This document shows positions 9,748 through 17,934 of a stretch of DNA of 64,000 bases, piece by piece; the stretch's first letter is position 1, and each line of letters begins with the position of its first letter. The notes beneath the pieces were generated by a model, which was not told the DNA's origin, did no database searches, and was given only the letters and a program-made list of their open reading frames with translations. Source of the DNA: Bradyrhizobium sp. CCBAU 51765 (GTDB lineage: Bacteria; Pseudomonadota; Alphaproteobacteria; Rhizobiales; Xanthobacteraceae); NCBI RefSeq assembly GCF_015291725.1, contig NZ_CP030038.1, positions 2,035,001 to 2,099,000 of the forward strand, given 5' to 3'. A program made the translations under genes and the position numbers.

Positions 9748-10341
9748 ATGCCCTGGCCCGATCCCATCACCCTGCGCGGACAGCACGCCCATCTGGAGCC
9801 GCTGTCGCATCAGCATCGCGAGGGGCTGGTCGAGGCCGTCAGGGACGGCGAACTATTCAAGCTCTGGTACACTGCGGTCCCGACGCCTGAGGGCATGGCG
9901 AAGGAGATCGACCGCCGCCTGGGGCTCCAGTCCGCGGGCGCGATGCTGCCGTTCACCGTGTTCGACGCCGGCGGCAGGATCGTCGGCATGACCACCTACA
10001 TGAACATCGATGCCGCGAACCGCCGCGTCGAGATCGGCTCGACCTGGTACGGCAGGAGCGCGCAGCGCGGCCCGCTCAACACGCAGTGCAAGCTTTTGCT
10101 GCTGCGCCATGCCTTCGAGACGCTGAACTGCATCGCGGTCGAGTTCCGCACGCACTTCTTCAACCACCAGAGCCGCCGCGCCATCGAGCGCCTGGGCGCC
10201 AAGCAGGACGGCATCCTGCGCAGCCACCAGATCGCGCCGAACGGCACCTTGCGCGACACCGTGGTCTACAGCATCACCGCCGCCGAATGGCCGACGGTGC
10301 AGGCGCATCTGGAGTTTCAACTCAACGACAAGCCGCGCTAG
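9748..10341 (+). CDS. GNAT family N-acetyltransferase (RimJ/RimL-like)
   Basis: An acetyltransferase of about 197 residues resembling the RimJ/RimL/SpeG subgroup that uses acetyl-CoA. It has FTVFDAGGRIVGMTTYMNI (beta strands 2-4), the RRVEIGSTWYGRSAQRG segment around the CoA site, and FFNHQSRRAIERLGAKQDGILRSH, typical of the C-terminal part. ATG 9748 (MPWPDPITL) has GAGGA 9 bases upstream and is preferred over the ATG at 9724 or 9733, which lie at the edge of the repeat. Confidence 0.85.
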   Translation: MPWPDPITLRGQHAHLEPLSHQHREGLVEAVRDGELFKLWYTAVPTPEGMAKEIDRRLGLQSAGAMLPFTVFDAGGRIVGMTTYMNIDAANRRVEIGSTWYGRSAQRGPLNTQCKLLLLRHAFETLNCIAVEFRTHFFNHQSRRAIERLGAKQDGILRSHQIAPNGTLRDTVVYSITAAEWPTVQAHLEFQLNDKPR

Positions 10342-10380
10342 GGATGTCTTCTGATCGATACGAGCTCGCCGCGATGGTTC

Positions 10381-10503
10381 TCACCTCTCCCCGGAGGGGA
10401 GAGGTCGATTTGCGCAGCAAATCGGGTGAGGGGGCTCCGGTCCCACGAGAGACCGCACCCCTCACCCGGCGCTCCGCGCCGACCTCTCCCTATGGGAGAG
10501 GTG
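10381..10503. repeat. Palindromic intergenic repeat (TCACCTCTCC family)
   Basis: Starts TCACCTCTCCCC and ends GGGAGAGGTGA, so the ends form a long stem. Internal segments (GGTGAGGGGG ... CCCCTCACC) form a second stem. It lies between the GNAT and GMC genes. A minimal relative is the 13-bp hairpin at 15045-15074. Confidence 0.75.
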
Positions 10504-10562
10504 ATCGCGAGCGCGGCAACAGTTTAGCTAAATCAATTAAGCGATAAGGCGGCCGAGGCACC

Positions 10563-12209
10563 ATGGACAGATTCGATTACGTCATCGTCGGCGCGGGCTC
10601 TGCCGGTTGCGTGCTCGCCAGCCGGCTGAGCGAAGATCCCAACATCAGCGTCTGCGTGCTCGAGGCGGGCCCGAGGGACTGGCATCCCTACATCCATCTG
10701 CCGGCGGGTTTCATAAAAACCTTCCACATGAAGAGCATCAACTGGGCCTATCAGCAGGAGCCCGGGCCCTGGACCGGCGGGCGCAGCATCTACGCGCCGC
10801 GCGGCAAGACGCTCGGCGGCTCGTCCTCCATCAACGGCCACATCTACAATCGCGGCCAGCGCATGGATTTCGACACCTGGGCGCAGATGGGCAATCGCGG
10901 CTGGGGCTATGCCGACGTGCTGCCGTACTTCCGGCGGCTGGAGAAGCGGGTCGGCGAGGGCGAGGCGCTCTATCGCGGCCGTGAGGGCAGTCTCACGGTC
11001 ACGACGATGGACTGGCGCGATCCGCTCTGCGAGGCCTTCATGGAGGGCGCGGTCTCGCTCGGCATTCCCCGCAATCCCGATTACAACGGCAAGACTCAGG
11101 AAGGCGTTTCCTACTGCCAGCGCACCATCAACAACGGCCTGCGCGTCTCGGCGGCCACCGCGTTCCTCAAGCCGGCGATGAAGCGGCCGAACGTGCATGT
11201 GCACACCCATGCGCACGCGACCGAGATCATCTTCGAAGGCAAGCGCGCCGTCGGCGTGCGCTACATGAAGGGCGGCCGCGGCGGTCATCCCGTCGAGGTG
11301 CGCGCCAACAAGGAAGTGATCCTCTCCGGCGGCAGCTACAATTCGCCGCAGCTGCTGCAGCTCTCCGGCATCGGCTCGCCGGATCTGTTGCAGCAGCACG
11401 GCATCGCGGTGCGTCACGCGCTGCCGGTCGGCGAAGGCCTGCAGGACCATTACGCCCCGCGCACGGTGGCGCGGGTCAAGGACATCAAGACCATCAACGA
11501 GCTCCGCCGCGGCCTCTCGCTCTGGATCGAGGCGCTGAAATGGGCAACTGCGCGCCGCGGCCTGCTGTCGCTGTCGCCGACCATGGTCTATTGCTTCTGG
11601 CATTCCGGCGAGAGCGCCGAGAGCTCCGACCTCCAGCTCACCTTCACGCCCGCTTCCTACAAGGAAGGCGTGCAGGGCCAGCTCGAGGACGAGCCCGGCA
11701 TGACGGTCGCCTCCTGGCAGCAGCGTCCCGAGAGCCGCGGTTACGTCCGCATCCGCTCAAGCGATCCATTCGCGCCGCCGATCATCCAGACCAACTATCT
11801 CGATGCCGAGCTCGACCGCCGCGTCGTCGTCGGCGGCATGAAGCTCGCGCGCAAGCTCTTGAAGTCCGCGCCGCTGTCGCCCTACTACGCCTATGAGGAC
11901 TTCCCCGGTCCGAACGTCAACACCGACGACGAATTCCTGGCAGCCGCAACCGAGCGCGGCACCACCACCTTTCACCCCGGCTGCACCTGCCGCATGGGCC
12001 CGGCGGACAGCACATGGGCGGTGGTCGACGACCAGCTCCGCGTCCACGGCCTCGAAGGCCTCCGCGTCATCGACGCCTCCGTCATGCCCCGCATGATCTC
12101 GGCGAATCTCAACGCCTCCACAATGATGATCGCCGACCGCGCCTCGGACCTGATCCGCGGCAAGCAGCCGATGGAAGCCGCAAGGATTCCGGACGCGGCG
12201 GTGGCGTGA
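10563..12209 (+). CDS. GMC family FAD-dependent oxidoreductase
   Basis: A flavoprotein of 548 residues of the glucose-methanol-choline oxidoreductase family, close to choline and alcohol dehydrogenases. The FAD-binding motif DYVIVGAGSAGCVLASRL is at residues 4-21 with the adenosine-binding Glu in VLEAGP. GKTLGGSSSINGHIYNRG is the GMC signature 1 region, and the C-terminal FHPGCTCRMG holds the catalytic His. The substrate cannot be read from sequence; the local context suggests a sugar or alcohol. A long palindromic repeat starts seven bases after its stop codon. Confidence 0.9.
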   Translation: MDRFDYVIVGAGSAGCVLASRLSEDPNISVCVLEAGPRDWHPYIHLPAGFIKTFHMKSINWAYQQEPGPWTGGRSIYAPRGKTLGGSSSINGHIYNRGQRMDFDTWAQMGNRGWGYADVLPYFRRLEKRVGEGEALYRGREGSLTVTTMDWRDPLCEAFMEGAVSLGIPRNPDYNGKTQEGVSYCQRTINNGLRVSAATAFLKPAMKRPNVHVHTHAHATEIIFEGKRAVGVRYMKGGRGGHPVEVRANKEVILSGGSYNSPQLLQLSGIGSPDLLQQHGIAVRHALPVGEGLQDHYAPRTVARVKDIKTINELRRGLSLWIEALKWATARRGLLSLSPTMVYCFWHSGESAESSDLQLTFTPASYKEGVQGQLEDEPGMTVASWQQRPESRGYVRIRSSDPFAPPIIQTNYLDAELDRRVVVGGMKLARKLLKSAPLSPYYAYEDFPGPNVNTDDEFLAAATERGTTTFHPGCTCRMGPADSTWAVVDDQLRVHGLEGLRVIDASVMPRMISANLNASTMMIADRASDLIRGKQPMEAARIPDAAVA

Positions 12210-12216
12210 TATCTTC

Positions 12217-12302
12217 GTAGGATGGGTAGAGCGCAGCGAAACCCATCATCGTGCAGCAATCGCTGAAGCACGATGGGTTTCGCTGCGCTCTACCCATCCT
12301 AC
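12217..12302. repeat. 86-bp REP palindrome upstream of the RAYT gene
   Basis: A near-perfect inverted repeat. The left arm begins GTAGGATGGGTAGAGCGCAG and the right arm ends CTACCCATCCTAC. The arms pair perfectly over 31 bp around a short loop. An equally long sister copy at 12898-12983 and a third at 13598-13684 bracket and follow the transposase gene. Confidence 0.9.
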
Positions 12303-12343
12303 CAGAGCGATGACGTCTATGCGAGGTTGTGCCATGATGAGGC

Positions 12344-12886
12344 ATGACCTCCTATCGGCGCAACTTCGTCCCCGGCGGAAGCTTCTTCTTCACGGTCAAT
12401 CTCGCCGACCGCCGACAATCGCTTCTGACGGCGAATATCGACCTGTTGCGCGCGGCCTTTCGCGAGATCCGTCGACGGCATCCCTTCACGATCGATGCGA
12501 TTGTGATCCTGCCGGAGCATCTTCACACCGTCTGGACGATGCCGGACGGAGATGCCGATTTTGCAACGCGCTGGCGACAAATCAAATCCGCTTTCTCCTG
12601 CAGTCTCGCAACAAGCGAGCCGGTGTCGGCTAGCCGCGCCGCCAGAGGGGAGCGCGGCATTTGGCAGCGCCGCTATTGGGAGCACACCATTCGGAACGAG
12701 GAGGATTATGCCCGGCACATCGACTACGTGCACATCAACCCGGTCAAGCATGGCCTCGTCAAACGGGTGTGCGATTGGGGCCACTCGTCGTTCCACCGCC
12801 ACGTGGCGCTCGGCATCTATCCGACAGACTGGGCTGGTGATCTCTCAAAGTTAGAGCGCGGCGCCGACTTCGGGGAGCCGAGTTGA
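12344..12886 (+). CDS. REP-associated tyrosine transposase (RAYT)
   Basis: A 180-residue single-domain HUH-type protein of the Y1/REP-associated transposase family. The HUH motif is PEHLHTVW (about residues 58-65). The candidate catalytic Tyr lies in ARHIDYVHINPVKHGLV, the family's conserved helix. The WQRRYWEHTIRNEEDY segment is also typical. RAYTs cleave and rejoin single-stranded REP hairpins and are thought to spread REP sequences while rarely moving themselves. The gene is intact and sits between two 86-bp copies of one palindrome, the classical REPtron layout. The start ATG is preceded by GATGAGGC. Confidence 0.93.
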   Translation: MTSYRRNFVPGGSFFFTVNLADRRQSLLTANIDLLRAAFREIRRRHPFTIDAIVILPEHLHTVWTMPDGDADFATRWRQIKSAFSCSLATSEPVSASRAARGERGIWQRRYWEHTIRNEEDYARHIDYVHINPVKHGLVKRVCDWGHSSFHRHVALGIYPTDWAGDLSKLERGADFGEPS

Positions 12887-12897
12887 TGCGATGATCT

Positions 12898-12983
12898 GTA
12901 GGATGGGTGGAGCGCAGCGAAACCCATCATCGTGCGGCAATCGCTGAAGCAGGATGGGTTTCGCTGCGCTCTACCCATCCTAC
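12898..12983. repeat. 86-bp REP palindrome downstream of the RAYT gene
   Basis: Same length and arm sequence as the copy at 12217-12302, with a few substitutions (GGTGGAGC for GGTAGAGC in the left arm; AGGATGGG for ACGATGGG in the right). It begins 12 bases after the RAYT stop codon. Confidence 0.9.
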
Positions 12984-13597
12984 GAATTGCCCGTCGGGCA
13001 AAACACCCGCCGCATCGTCAACCCCTTCCCGCGAAAATATTCCACTTTACCGAAATTCGGAATTGCGGCATAACCCGAAACAGCCCGGCCCACGGAAGAG
13101 GGGCGGTTCGCGAGTCGTTCGAAACGCGGGCCGGGTTGCGGTGGACGCGGCAGCGTCGGCACGAAAGGTGCGGGCAGGGCGGGTAGTCCCTGTGAGCCCG
13201 TGGCCGCGTGCAGACGAGCGGCGCTGAGCGCGTACGGCAAAACCGTGTGGTCCTGGCCGTCGTTGCTACGGTCAAGCCTTCCGCGAAGGTGCGCGCGAGC
13301 CCAACCGGGCAAACGGCATCGTCAATTCGCGGGGCGAGGGAGGCCAGAAGGAATTCGGCTCCCGGGAGAGCACGGCATAAGCCGTCCGACCATCGCGCAG
13401 GGAAGGCCGAGTGATCGGCGACACCTGTATGCTGCTGTGCGGTTTCTCTGCGTGTGCTTTTCGCGCAGCGGACCGCGGGTGCCAGTCGGCACCCGGTCTT
13501 CCCTGCGCCCTCTTTCTTTTGGGCGATGGAACGAAAGCAAAGCTCGGGCGAGATGAGCCGCGAGGCTGCGAAGACGTGTCTGCGAGCCAATGTCGCC
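12984..13597. other. Non-coding stretch, probably a dispersed repeat
   Basis: Several overlapping open frames exist on both strands but none has codon usage or a domain that persuades me. The minus-strand translation at 13018-13590, with strings such as KKEGAGKTGCRLAP, resembles spurious ORFs that I recall being annotated repeatedly in Bradyrhizobium and Rhodopseudomonas genomes, so I read the DNA as multicopy non-coding sequence. A perfect 8-bp hairpin (cgggtgcc/ggcacccg) lies at 13476-13495. Confidence 0.5.
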
Positions 13598-13684
13598 GTA
13601 GGATGGGTAGAGCGGAGCGAAACCCATCAACTTCAACCTCGCAGGAAGAGCTTGATGGGTTTCGCTTCGCTCTACCCATCCTAC
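13598..13684. repeat. Third copy of the RAYT-associated REP palindrome
   Basis: Arms begin GTAGGATGGGTAGAGCGGAG and end CTACCCATCCTAC, matching the two copies flanking the RAYT gene, but the loop sequence differs (AACTTCAACCTCGCAGGAAG region). It is followed at 13697-13727 by a different short hairpin (GGATTCCCCGCC...GCGGGGAATGAC). Confidence 0.85.
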
Positions 13685-13772
13685 AAGTCTTCCTACTGGA
13701 TTCCCCGCCTTCGCGGGGAATGACACCAATGCTTGGAGCGACAGCGGAGCGCTATCGCAAGTGAGCCCGGGC

Positions 13773-14615
13773 CTACACTTCCCGCCGGCTCAGGAACGCC
13801 AGGCGCTCGAACAGGTGCACGTCCTGCTCGTTCTTGAGCAGCGCGCCGTGCAACGGCGGGATCAGCTTGCGCGGGTCGCGCTCGCGCAGCTGCTCGGCGC
13901 TCATGTCCTCGTTGAGCAGCAGCTTGAGCCAGTCCAGAAGCTCCGAGGTCGACGGCTTCTTCTTCAGGCCGGGCACCTCGCGCACCTCGAAGAAGATGCG
14001 CAGCGCTTCCTCGACCAGGCGCTTCTTGATGCCGGGGAAGTGGACGTCGACGATGCGGCCCATCGTGTCGGCGTCGGGGAACTTGATGTAGTGGAAGAAG
14101 CAGCGGCGGAGAAAAGCGTCCGGCAGCTCCTTCTCGTTGTTGGAGGTGATCATCATGATCGGGCGCTGCTTGGCCTTGATCGTCTCGCCGGTCTCGTAGA
14201 CGTGGAATTCCATGCGGTCGAGCTCGAGCAGGAGGTCGTTGGGGAATTCGATGTCGGCCTTGTCGATCTCGTCGATCAGCAGCACCGGGCGCTGCTCGGC
14301 GGTGAAAGCCTCCCACAGCTTGCCGCGCTTGATGTAGTTCTTGATGTCGGAGACCCTCGCATCGCCGAGCTGGCTGTCGCGCAGGCGCGACACCGCGTCG
14401 TATTCGTAGAGGCCCTGCTGCGCCTTGGTGGTGGACTTGATGTGCCAGGTCAAAAGCGGCGCGTTCAACGCCTTCGCCACTTCCTCCGCCAGCACCGTCT
14501 TGCCGGTGCCGGGCTCGCCCTTCACCAGGAGCGGGCGCTCGAGCACGATCGAGGCATTGACGGCGACCTTGAGATCGTCGGTCGCAACATAGTCCTTGGT
14601 GCCGGTAAATTTCAT
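13773..14615 (-). CDS. MoxR-type AAA+ ATPase
   Basis: A 280-residue MoxR-family ATPase. Walker A is GEPGTGKT (33-40), Walker B LLIDEID (112-118), and sensor 1 lies in IMMITSNNEKELPDAFLRRC. MoxR proteins act as chaperone-like ATPases, usually with a von Willebrand A partner, in metal-cofactor insertion or envelope stress. A VWA protein is encoded divergently at 15118, with one small gene between, so the pair probably works together. The start ATG (MKFTGTKDYV) follows AAGGACGCGCG. Confidence 0.9.
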   Translation of the reverse strand: MKFTGTKDYVATDDLKVAVNASIVLERPLLVKGEPGTGKTVLAEEVAKALNAPLLTWHIKSTTKAQQGLYEYDAVSRLRDSQLGDARVSDIKNYIKRGKLWEAFTAEQRPVLLIDEIDKADIEFPNDLLLELDRMEFHVYETGETIKAKQRPIMMITSNNEKELPDAFLRRCFFHYIKFPDADTMGRIVDVHFPGIKKRLVEEALRIFFEVREVPGLKKKPSTSELLDWLKLLLNEDMSAEQLRERDPRKLIPPLHGALLKNEQDVHLFERLAFLSRREV

Positions 14616-14666
14616 CGCGCGTCCTTGTTGGTCGTCGTCCCGGGCAACGCCTCGGTCACGACAAGC

Positions 14667-14691
14667 GAACGGCCGCGCTTGGCGGCCGTTC
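14667..14691. terminator. Hairpin between the MoxR and GlsB-type genes
   Basis: A perfect 10-bp stem (gaacggccgc/gcggccgttc) with a 5-base loop lies just after the stop codon of the minus-strand GlsB-type gene. No T-run follows, so it is a possible but not classical terminator. Confidence 0.4.
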
Positions 14692-14708
14692 CTGGTTCGG
14701 TCAGGCTT

Positions 14709-14954
14709 TCAGACCCGTTTTATCAGCGAAAGGATGACGAGCACAATCACCGCGCCGATCGTGGCGTCCACGATGGCGCCGACCGTGCCCGTTGCCAGCT
14801 GGATGTGCAGCTGCGGCAGCACCCAGCCCGCAACCAGTGCGCCGATGATGCCGACGACGATGTTGCCGACCAGCCCAAATCCCGCCCCGTGGACAATCTT
14901 GCCCGCGAGCCAGCCTGCGATCGCGCCAATGATGAGCGCTGCGAGAATTCCCAT
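14709..14954 (-). CDS. GlsB/YeaQ/YmgE family stress-response membrane protein
   Basis: An 81-residue very hydrophobic protein of the transglycosylase-associated (GlsB/YeaQ/YmgE) family. The repeated Gly-rich helices (ILAALIIGAIAGWLAGKIV, GLVGNIVVGIIGALVAGWVLP, IVDATIGAVIVLVILSLI) make three membrane segments. ATG 14954 is preferred over an upstream TTG and has GGGGA about 9 bases ahead. Family members are often stress induced. Confidence 0.88.
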   Translation of the reverse strand: MGILAALIIGAIAGWLAGKIVHGAGFGLVGNIVVGIIGALVAGWVLPQLHIQLATGTVGAIVDATIGAVIVLVILSLIKRV

Positions 14955-15044
14955 TGCGAACGTCCCCAAAACAACCCCGTGAAACCGCCAATTCTAGAGC
15001 AAAAAGGCGTCGGGTCCACGTTGAATTGGTTCGCCGACGCGCGT

Positions 15045-15074
15045 GGTTCACCTCTCCGATGGGAGAGGTGAACC
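15045..15074. repeat. Perfect 13-bp hairpin upstream of the VWA gene
   Basis: Arms ggttcacctctcc and ggagaggtgaacc with a 4-base loop. It appears to be a minimal member of the repeat family at 10381-10503. It sits 44 bases before the VWA start codon, so it may lie in the 5' untranslated region. Confidence 0.7.
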
Positions 15075-15117
15075 GGCGCCCCTTGACGTTCGCCACCCGA
15101 CGGGCAATCTGTCAGCC

Positions 15118-16293
15118 ATGTTCCTGCAATTCTTCACCTCTCTGCGCGACGCGCAGGTCCCCGTGACGCTGCGCGAATACCTCACGCTGATGGAGGCGCT
15201 CGACGCTGACCTGGCGGACTACACGGTCGAGAATTTCTATTATCTGTCCCGCGCCTCCCTGGTGAAGGACGAGCGCAACCTCGACAAGTTCGACCGCGTC
15301 TTCGGCACGGTGTTCAAGGGGCTGGAAAGCCTGCTCGAGGCCATGGACAAGGCGGAGATCCCCGAGGAGTGGCTGAAGAAGCTCGCCGAGAAGTACCTGA
15401 CAGAGGAAGAGAAGAAGCAGATCGAGGCCATGGGCTGGGACAAGCTCATGGAGACGCTGAAGAAGCGCCTCGAGGAGCAGAAGGGCCGGCACCAGGGCGG
15501 CTCGAAGTGGATCGGCACCGCCGGCACCTCGCCGTTCGGCGCCCATGGCTACAATCCCGAAGGCGTGCGCATCGGCCAGGAGAAGAACCGCAACAACCGC
15601 GCCGTGAAGGTGTGGGACAAGCGGGAGTTCAAGGATCTCGACGGCAATGTCGAGCTCGGCATCCGCAACATCAAGGTGGCGCTGCGACGCCTGCGCAAGT
15701 TCGCACGCACCGGCGCGCCCGACGAGCTCGATCTCGACACCACCATCCGCGAGACCGCCAATCACGGCTATCTCGACGTTCACATGCGCCCCGAGCGGCG
15801 CAATGCGGTGAAGCTGCTGGTGTTCTTCGACATCGGCGGCTCGATGGACGCGCATATCGAGCAGGTCGAGGAGCTGTTCTCGGCGGCGAAGAGCGAGTTC
15901 AAGCACATGGAGTATTTCTACTTCCACAACTGCCTCTATGAAGGCGTGTGGAAGCAGAACAAGCGCCGCTTCACCGACCGCACGCCGACCTGGGACGTGC
16001 TGCACAAATACCCGCACGACTACAAGGTCGTGTTCGTCGGCGACGCCTCGATGAGCCCATACGAGATCATGGTGCCCGGCGGCTCGGTCGAGCACGTCAA
16101 CGAGGAGCCGGGCTCGGTCTGGCTCGATCGCATCATCCGCACCTATCCGCACAGCGTGTGGCTGAACCCGGTGCAGCAGAAGCACTGGGACTATTCGGAA
16201 TCGACCACCATCATTCGCCGCATCTTCGCCAACCGCATGTACCCGATCACCATCGAGGGGCTGGAGAGCGCGATGAAGGAATTGACGCACTAG
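15118..16293 (+). CDS. VWA domain-containing protein, likely partner of MoxR
   Basis: A 391-residue protein. The N-terminal half is helical and charged (a long EEEKK/EEQK region near residues 95-125), followed by a von Willebrand A-type domain. The MIDAS-like motif is FFDIGGSMD starting near Asp238, so the usual DxSxS has Gly in place of the first Ser. This variant is, as I recall, normal in the CoxE-like/COG3825 group. Later acidic motif FVGDASMSPYE fits a metal-binding loop. The gene is divergent from the MoxR ATPase and probably forms the usual ATPase/VWA pair. ATG 15118 opens MFLQFFTSLRDAQVPVTLREY, typical of the family. Confidence 0.87.
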   Translation: MFLQFFTSLRDAQVPVTLREYLTLMEALDADLADYTVENFYYLSRASLVKDERNLDKFDRVFGTVFKGLESLLEAMDKAEIPEEWLKKLAEKYLTEEEKKQIEAMGWDKLMETLKKRLEEQKGRHQGGSKWIGTAGTSPFGAHGYNPEGVRIGQEKNRNNRAVKVWDKREFKDLDGNVELGIRNIKVALRRLRKFARTGAPDELDLDTTIRETANHGYLDVHMRPERRNAVKLLVFFDIGGSMDAHIEQVEELFSAAKSEFKHMEYFYFHNCLYEGVWKQNKRRFTDRTPTWDVLHKYPHDYKVVFVGDASMSPYEIMVPGGSVEHVNEEPGSVWLDRIIRTYPHSVWLNPVQQKHWDYSESTTIIRRIFANRMYPITIEGLESAMKELTH

Positions 16294-16301
16294 CTCCCGC
16301 C

Positions 16302-16400
16302 GTCATTCCGGACGGCCGCAAAGCGGCCGATCCGGAATCTCGAGATGGAGTGTGACGATCGAGGCTCCGGGTTCGATGCTGCGCATCGCCCCGGAACGAC
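16302..16400. repeat. REP-like palindromic repeat (CATTCCGG family)
   Basis: Starts GTCATTCCGGACGGCCGC and ends GCCCCGGAACGAC. Internal hairpins are ggccgcaaagcggcc and gatgctgcgcatc. It lies between the VWA gene and the rhodanese gene. Confidence 0.75.
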
Positions 16401-16422
16401 GGAGGAAAAGAAGGGAAGACCC

Positions 16423-16836
16423 ATGCCCCAGACCATCACCCGCGGCATCAAGGCGCTGATCGACGAGGCCAATGCCGAGATCGAGACTCTCACCGCCAAG
16501 GACGCCATCGAGATCTCCAAGAACGGCGACGTCGTCATCGTCGACATCCGCGATCCCCGCGAGATCGAGCGCGACGGCCGTATCCCCGGCGCTTTCGCCT
16601 GCACGCGGGGCATGCTCGAATTCTGGATCGATCCGCAGAGCCCGTACGCCAAGCCGATCTTCCAGGAGGACAAGAAATTCGTCTTCCACTGTGCCGGCGG
16701 CCTGCGCTCCGCGCTCGCGGCCAAGACCGCGCAGGACATGGGCCTCAAGCCCGTCGCCCACATCGCCGGCGGCTACGCCGCCTGGCGCGATGCCGGCGGT
16801 CCGACGGAGAAGTGGGAGCCGAAGAAGAAGGGGTGA
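16423..16836 (+). CDS. Rhodanese-like domain protein (single domain)
   Basis: A 137-residue cytosolic rhodanese with domain start VVIVDIRDPREIERDGRIPGAFACTRGMLEFWID and active-site loop FHCAGGLRSALAA. The catalytic Cys is present, so sulfur transfer is possible. ATG 16423 follows a GGAGGAAAAGAAGGG ribosome-binding region; an upstream in-frame ATG falls inside the repeat. It lies just before the sulfurtransferase at 17022 on the same strand. Confidence 0.88.
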   Translation: MPQTITRGIKALIDEANAEIETLTAKDAIEISKNGDVVIVDIRDPREIERDGRIPGAFACTRGMLEFWIDPQSPYAKPIFQEDKKFVFHCAGGLRSALAAKTAQDMGLKPVAHIAGGYAAWRDAGGPTEKWEPKKKG

Positions 16837-16867
16837 GGGGTGCTGCGCTGTCGTGCCAATCTCCGCT

Positions 16868-16970
16868 GTCATTCCCCGCGAAAGCGGGGAATCCAGTACG
16901 CCGCAGCCTCTCGGCTCAATCATAACCGCCTCTGGAATACTGGATCGCCCGGTCAAGCCGGGTGATGACA
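16868..16970. repeat. Composite palindromic repeat
   Basis: Consists of attccccgcgaaagcggggaat, an inverted pair ccagta/tactgg, and cccggtcaagccggg, giving nested stems. It lies between the rhodanese and sulfurtransferase genes. A fragment of the same type occurs at 13697-13727. Confidence 0.65.
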
Positions 16971-17021
16971 GCGGAGTTTGATGCGCATGCTTCAACTTCG
17001 GAACGACAAGAAAGACATCGC

Positions 17022-17876
17022 ATGACCGCCACCGACCCCCTCGTCTCCACCGAATGGCTCGCCGCCCACATCGGCGACGCCAACGTCAAGATCCTCGACG
17101 CCAGCTTCAAGCTGCCGGGCGTCTTGCCGCTGCCGAAGGACGACTATCTCGCCGCGCATCTGCCGGGTGCGGTGTTCTTCGACGTCGATGCGGTGTCGGA
17201 TCATTCCAATCCGCTGCCGCACATGTTTCCGAGCGCCGAGCAGTTCGGCCGCGACGTCGGCAATCTCGGCATCGGAAATAGCGACACCGTCGTGATCTAC
17301 GATGCCGGCGGCTGGGTCGCAGCGCCGCGGGCGTGGTGGATGTTCCTGTCCTATGGCCACGGCAATGTGCGCATCCTCAATGGCGGCCTGAAGAAGTGGC
17401 GTGCCGAGGGCCGCCCCGTCGAGAGCGGCGAGGTCAAGCCGAAGCCTGCGACGTTCAAGGCCAACTATGATTCAAACCGCGTGCGCAGCATGCAGCAGCT
17501 GATCGCCAATGTCGAAAGCCGCACCGAGCAGGTGATCGACGCACGTGCCGCCGATCGCTTCGAGGGCCGCGCGCCCGAGCCGCGGCCGGGCATTCGCTCC
17601 GGGCACATCCCCGGCGCCCGCAACGTGCCCTACAATTTGCTGTTCGACGCCGCGACCGGCGCGATGAAGCCGCTCGAGGAGCTGCGCGCCGCCTTCACGG
17701 CCGCCGGCGTCAAGCTGGACGCACCAATCGTGACGAGCTGCGGCTCCGGCGTCTCCGCCGGCGTCCTGACGCTCGCGCTCTATCGCCTGGGGATCACCGA
17801 CACCGCGCTCTATGACGGCTCCTGGTCGGAATGGGGCCAGGAGGGCGGCCCGGCCATCGCAACCGGTCCGGCATGA
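17022..17876 (+). CDS. sseA: 3-mercaptopyruvate / thiosulfate sulfurtransferase
   Basis: A 284-residue two-domain rhodanese. The N-terminal inactive domain begins VSTEWLAAHIGDANVKILDAS. The C-terminal domain has the active-site loop VTSCGSGVSAGVL with Cys at residue 240; CGSGVSA is the signature of mercaptopyruvate sulfurtransferases. It would transfer sulfur from 3-mercaptopyruvate to a thiol or cyanide. ATG 17022 is chosen because the family starts near TDPLVSTEWLA; the frame remains open upstream. Confidence 0.9.
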   Translation: MTATDPLVSTEWLAAHIGDANVKILDASFKLPGVLPLPKDDYLAAHLPGAVFFDVDAVSDHSNPLPHMFPSAEQFGRDVGNLGIGNSDTVVIYDAGGWVAAPRAWWMFLSYGHGNVRILNGGLKKWRAEGRPVESGEVKPKPATFKANYDSNRVRSMQQLIANVESRTEQVIDARAADRFEGRAPEPRPGIRSGHIPGARNVPYNLLFDAATGAMKPLEELRAAFTAAGVKLDAPIVTSCGSGVSAGVLTLALYRLGITDTALYDGSWSEWGQEGGPAIATGPA

Positions 17877-17934
17877 CGACCTCTGTGAGCGTTCCAGGTT
17901 GCCTCCCGCAAGCGGGAAGAGGTGAAGGAATGCC

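Noticed and set aside
13018..13590. 190-residue minus-strand ORF
   Set aside because: Arg/Ala/Cys-rich, no domain, and resembles recurrent spurious ORFs; treated as non-coding repeat.
13761..15071. Long plus-strand open frame opposite the MoxR gene
   Set aside because: Its codons mirror the MoxR ATPase in antisense, and the real protein on the minus strand has full Walker motifs.
15829..15855. DIGGS in the VWA domain as a damaged metal site
   Set aside because: The Gly variant appears to be usual in this VWA subgroup, so I do not call it a defect.
15112..16290. Long minus-strand ORF opposite the VWA gene
   Set aside because: Low-complexity shadow of the plus-strand VWA protein.
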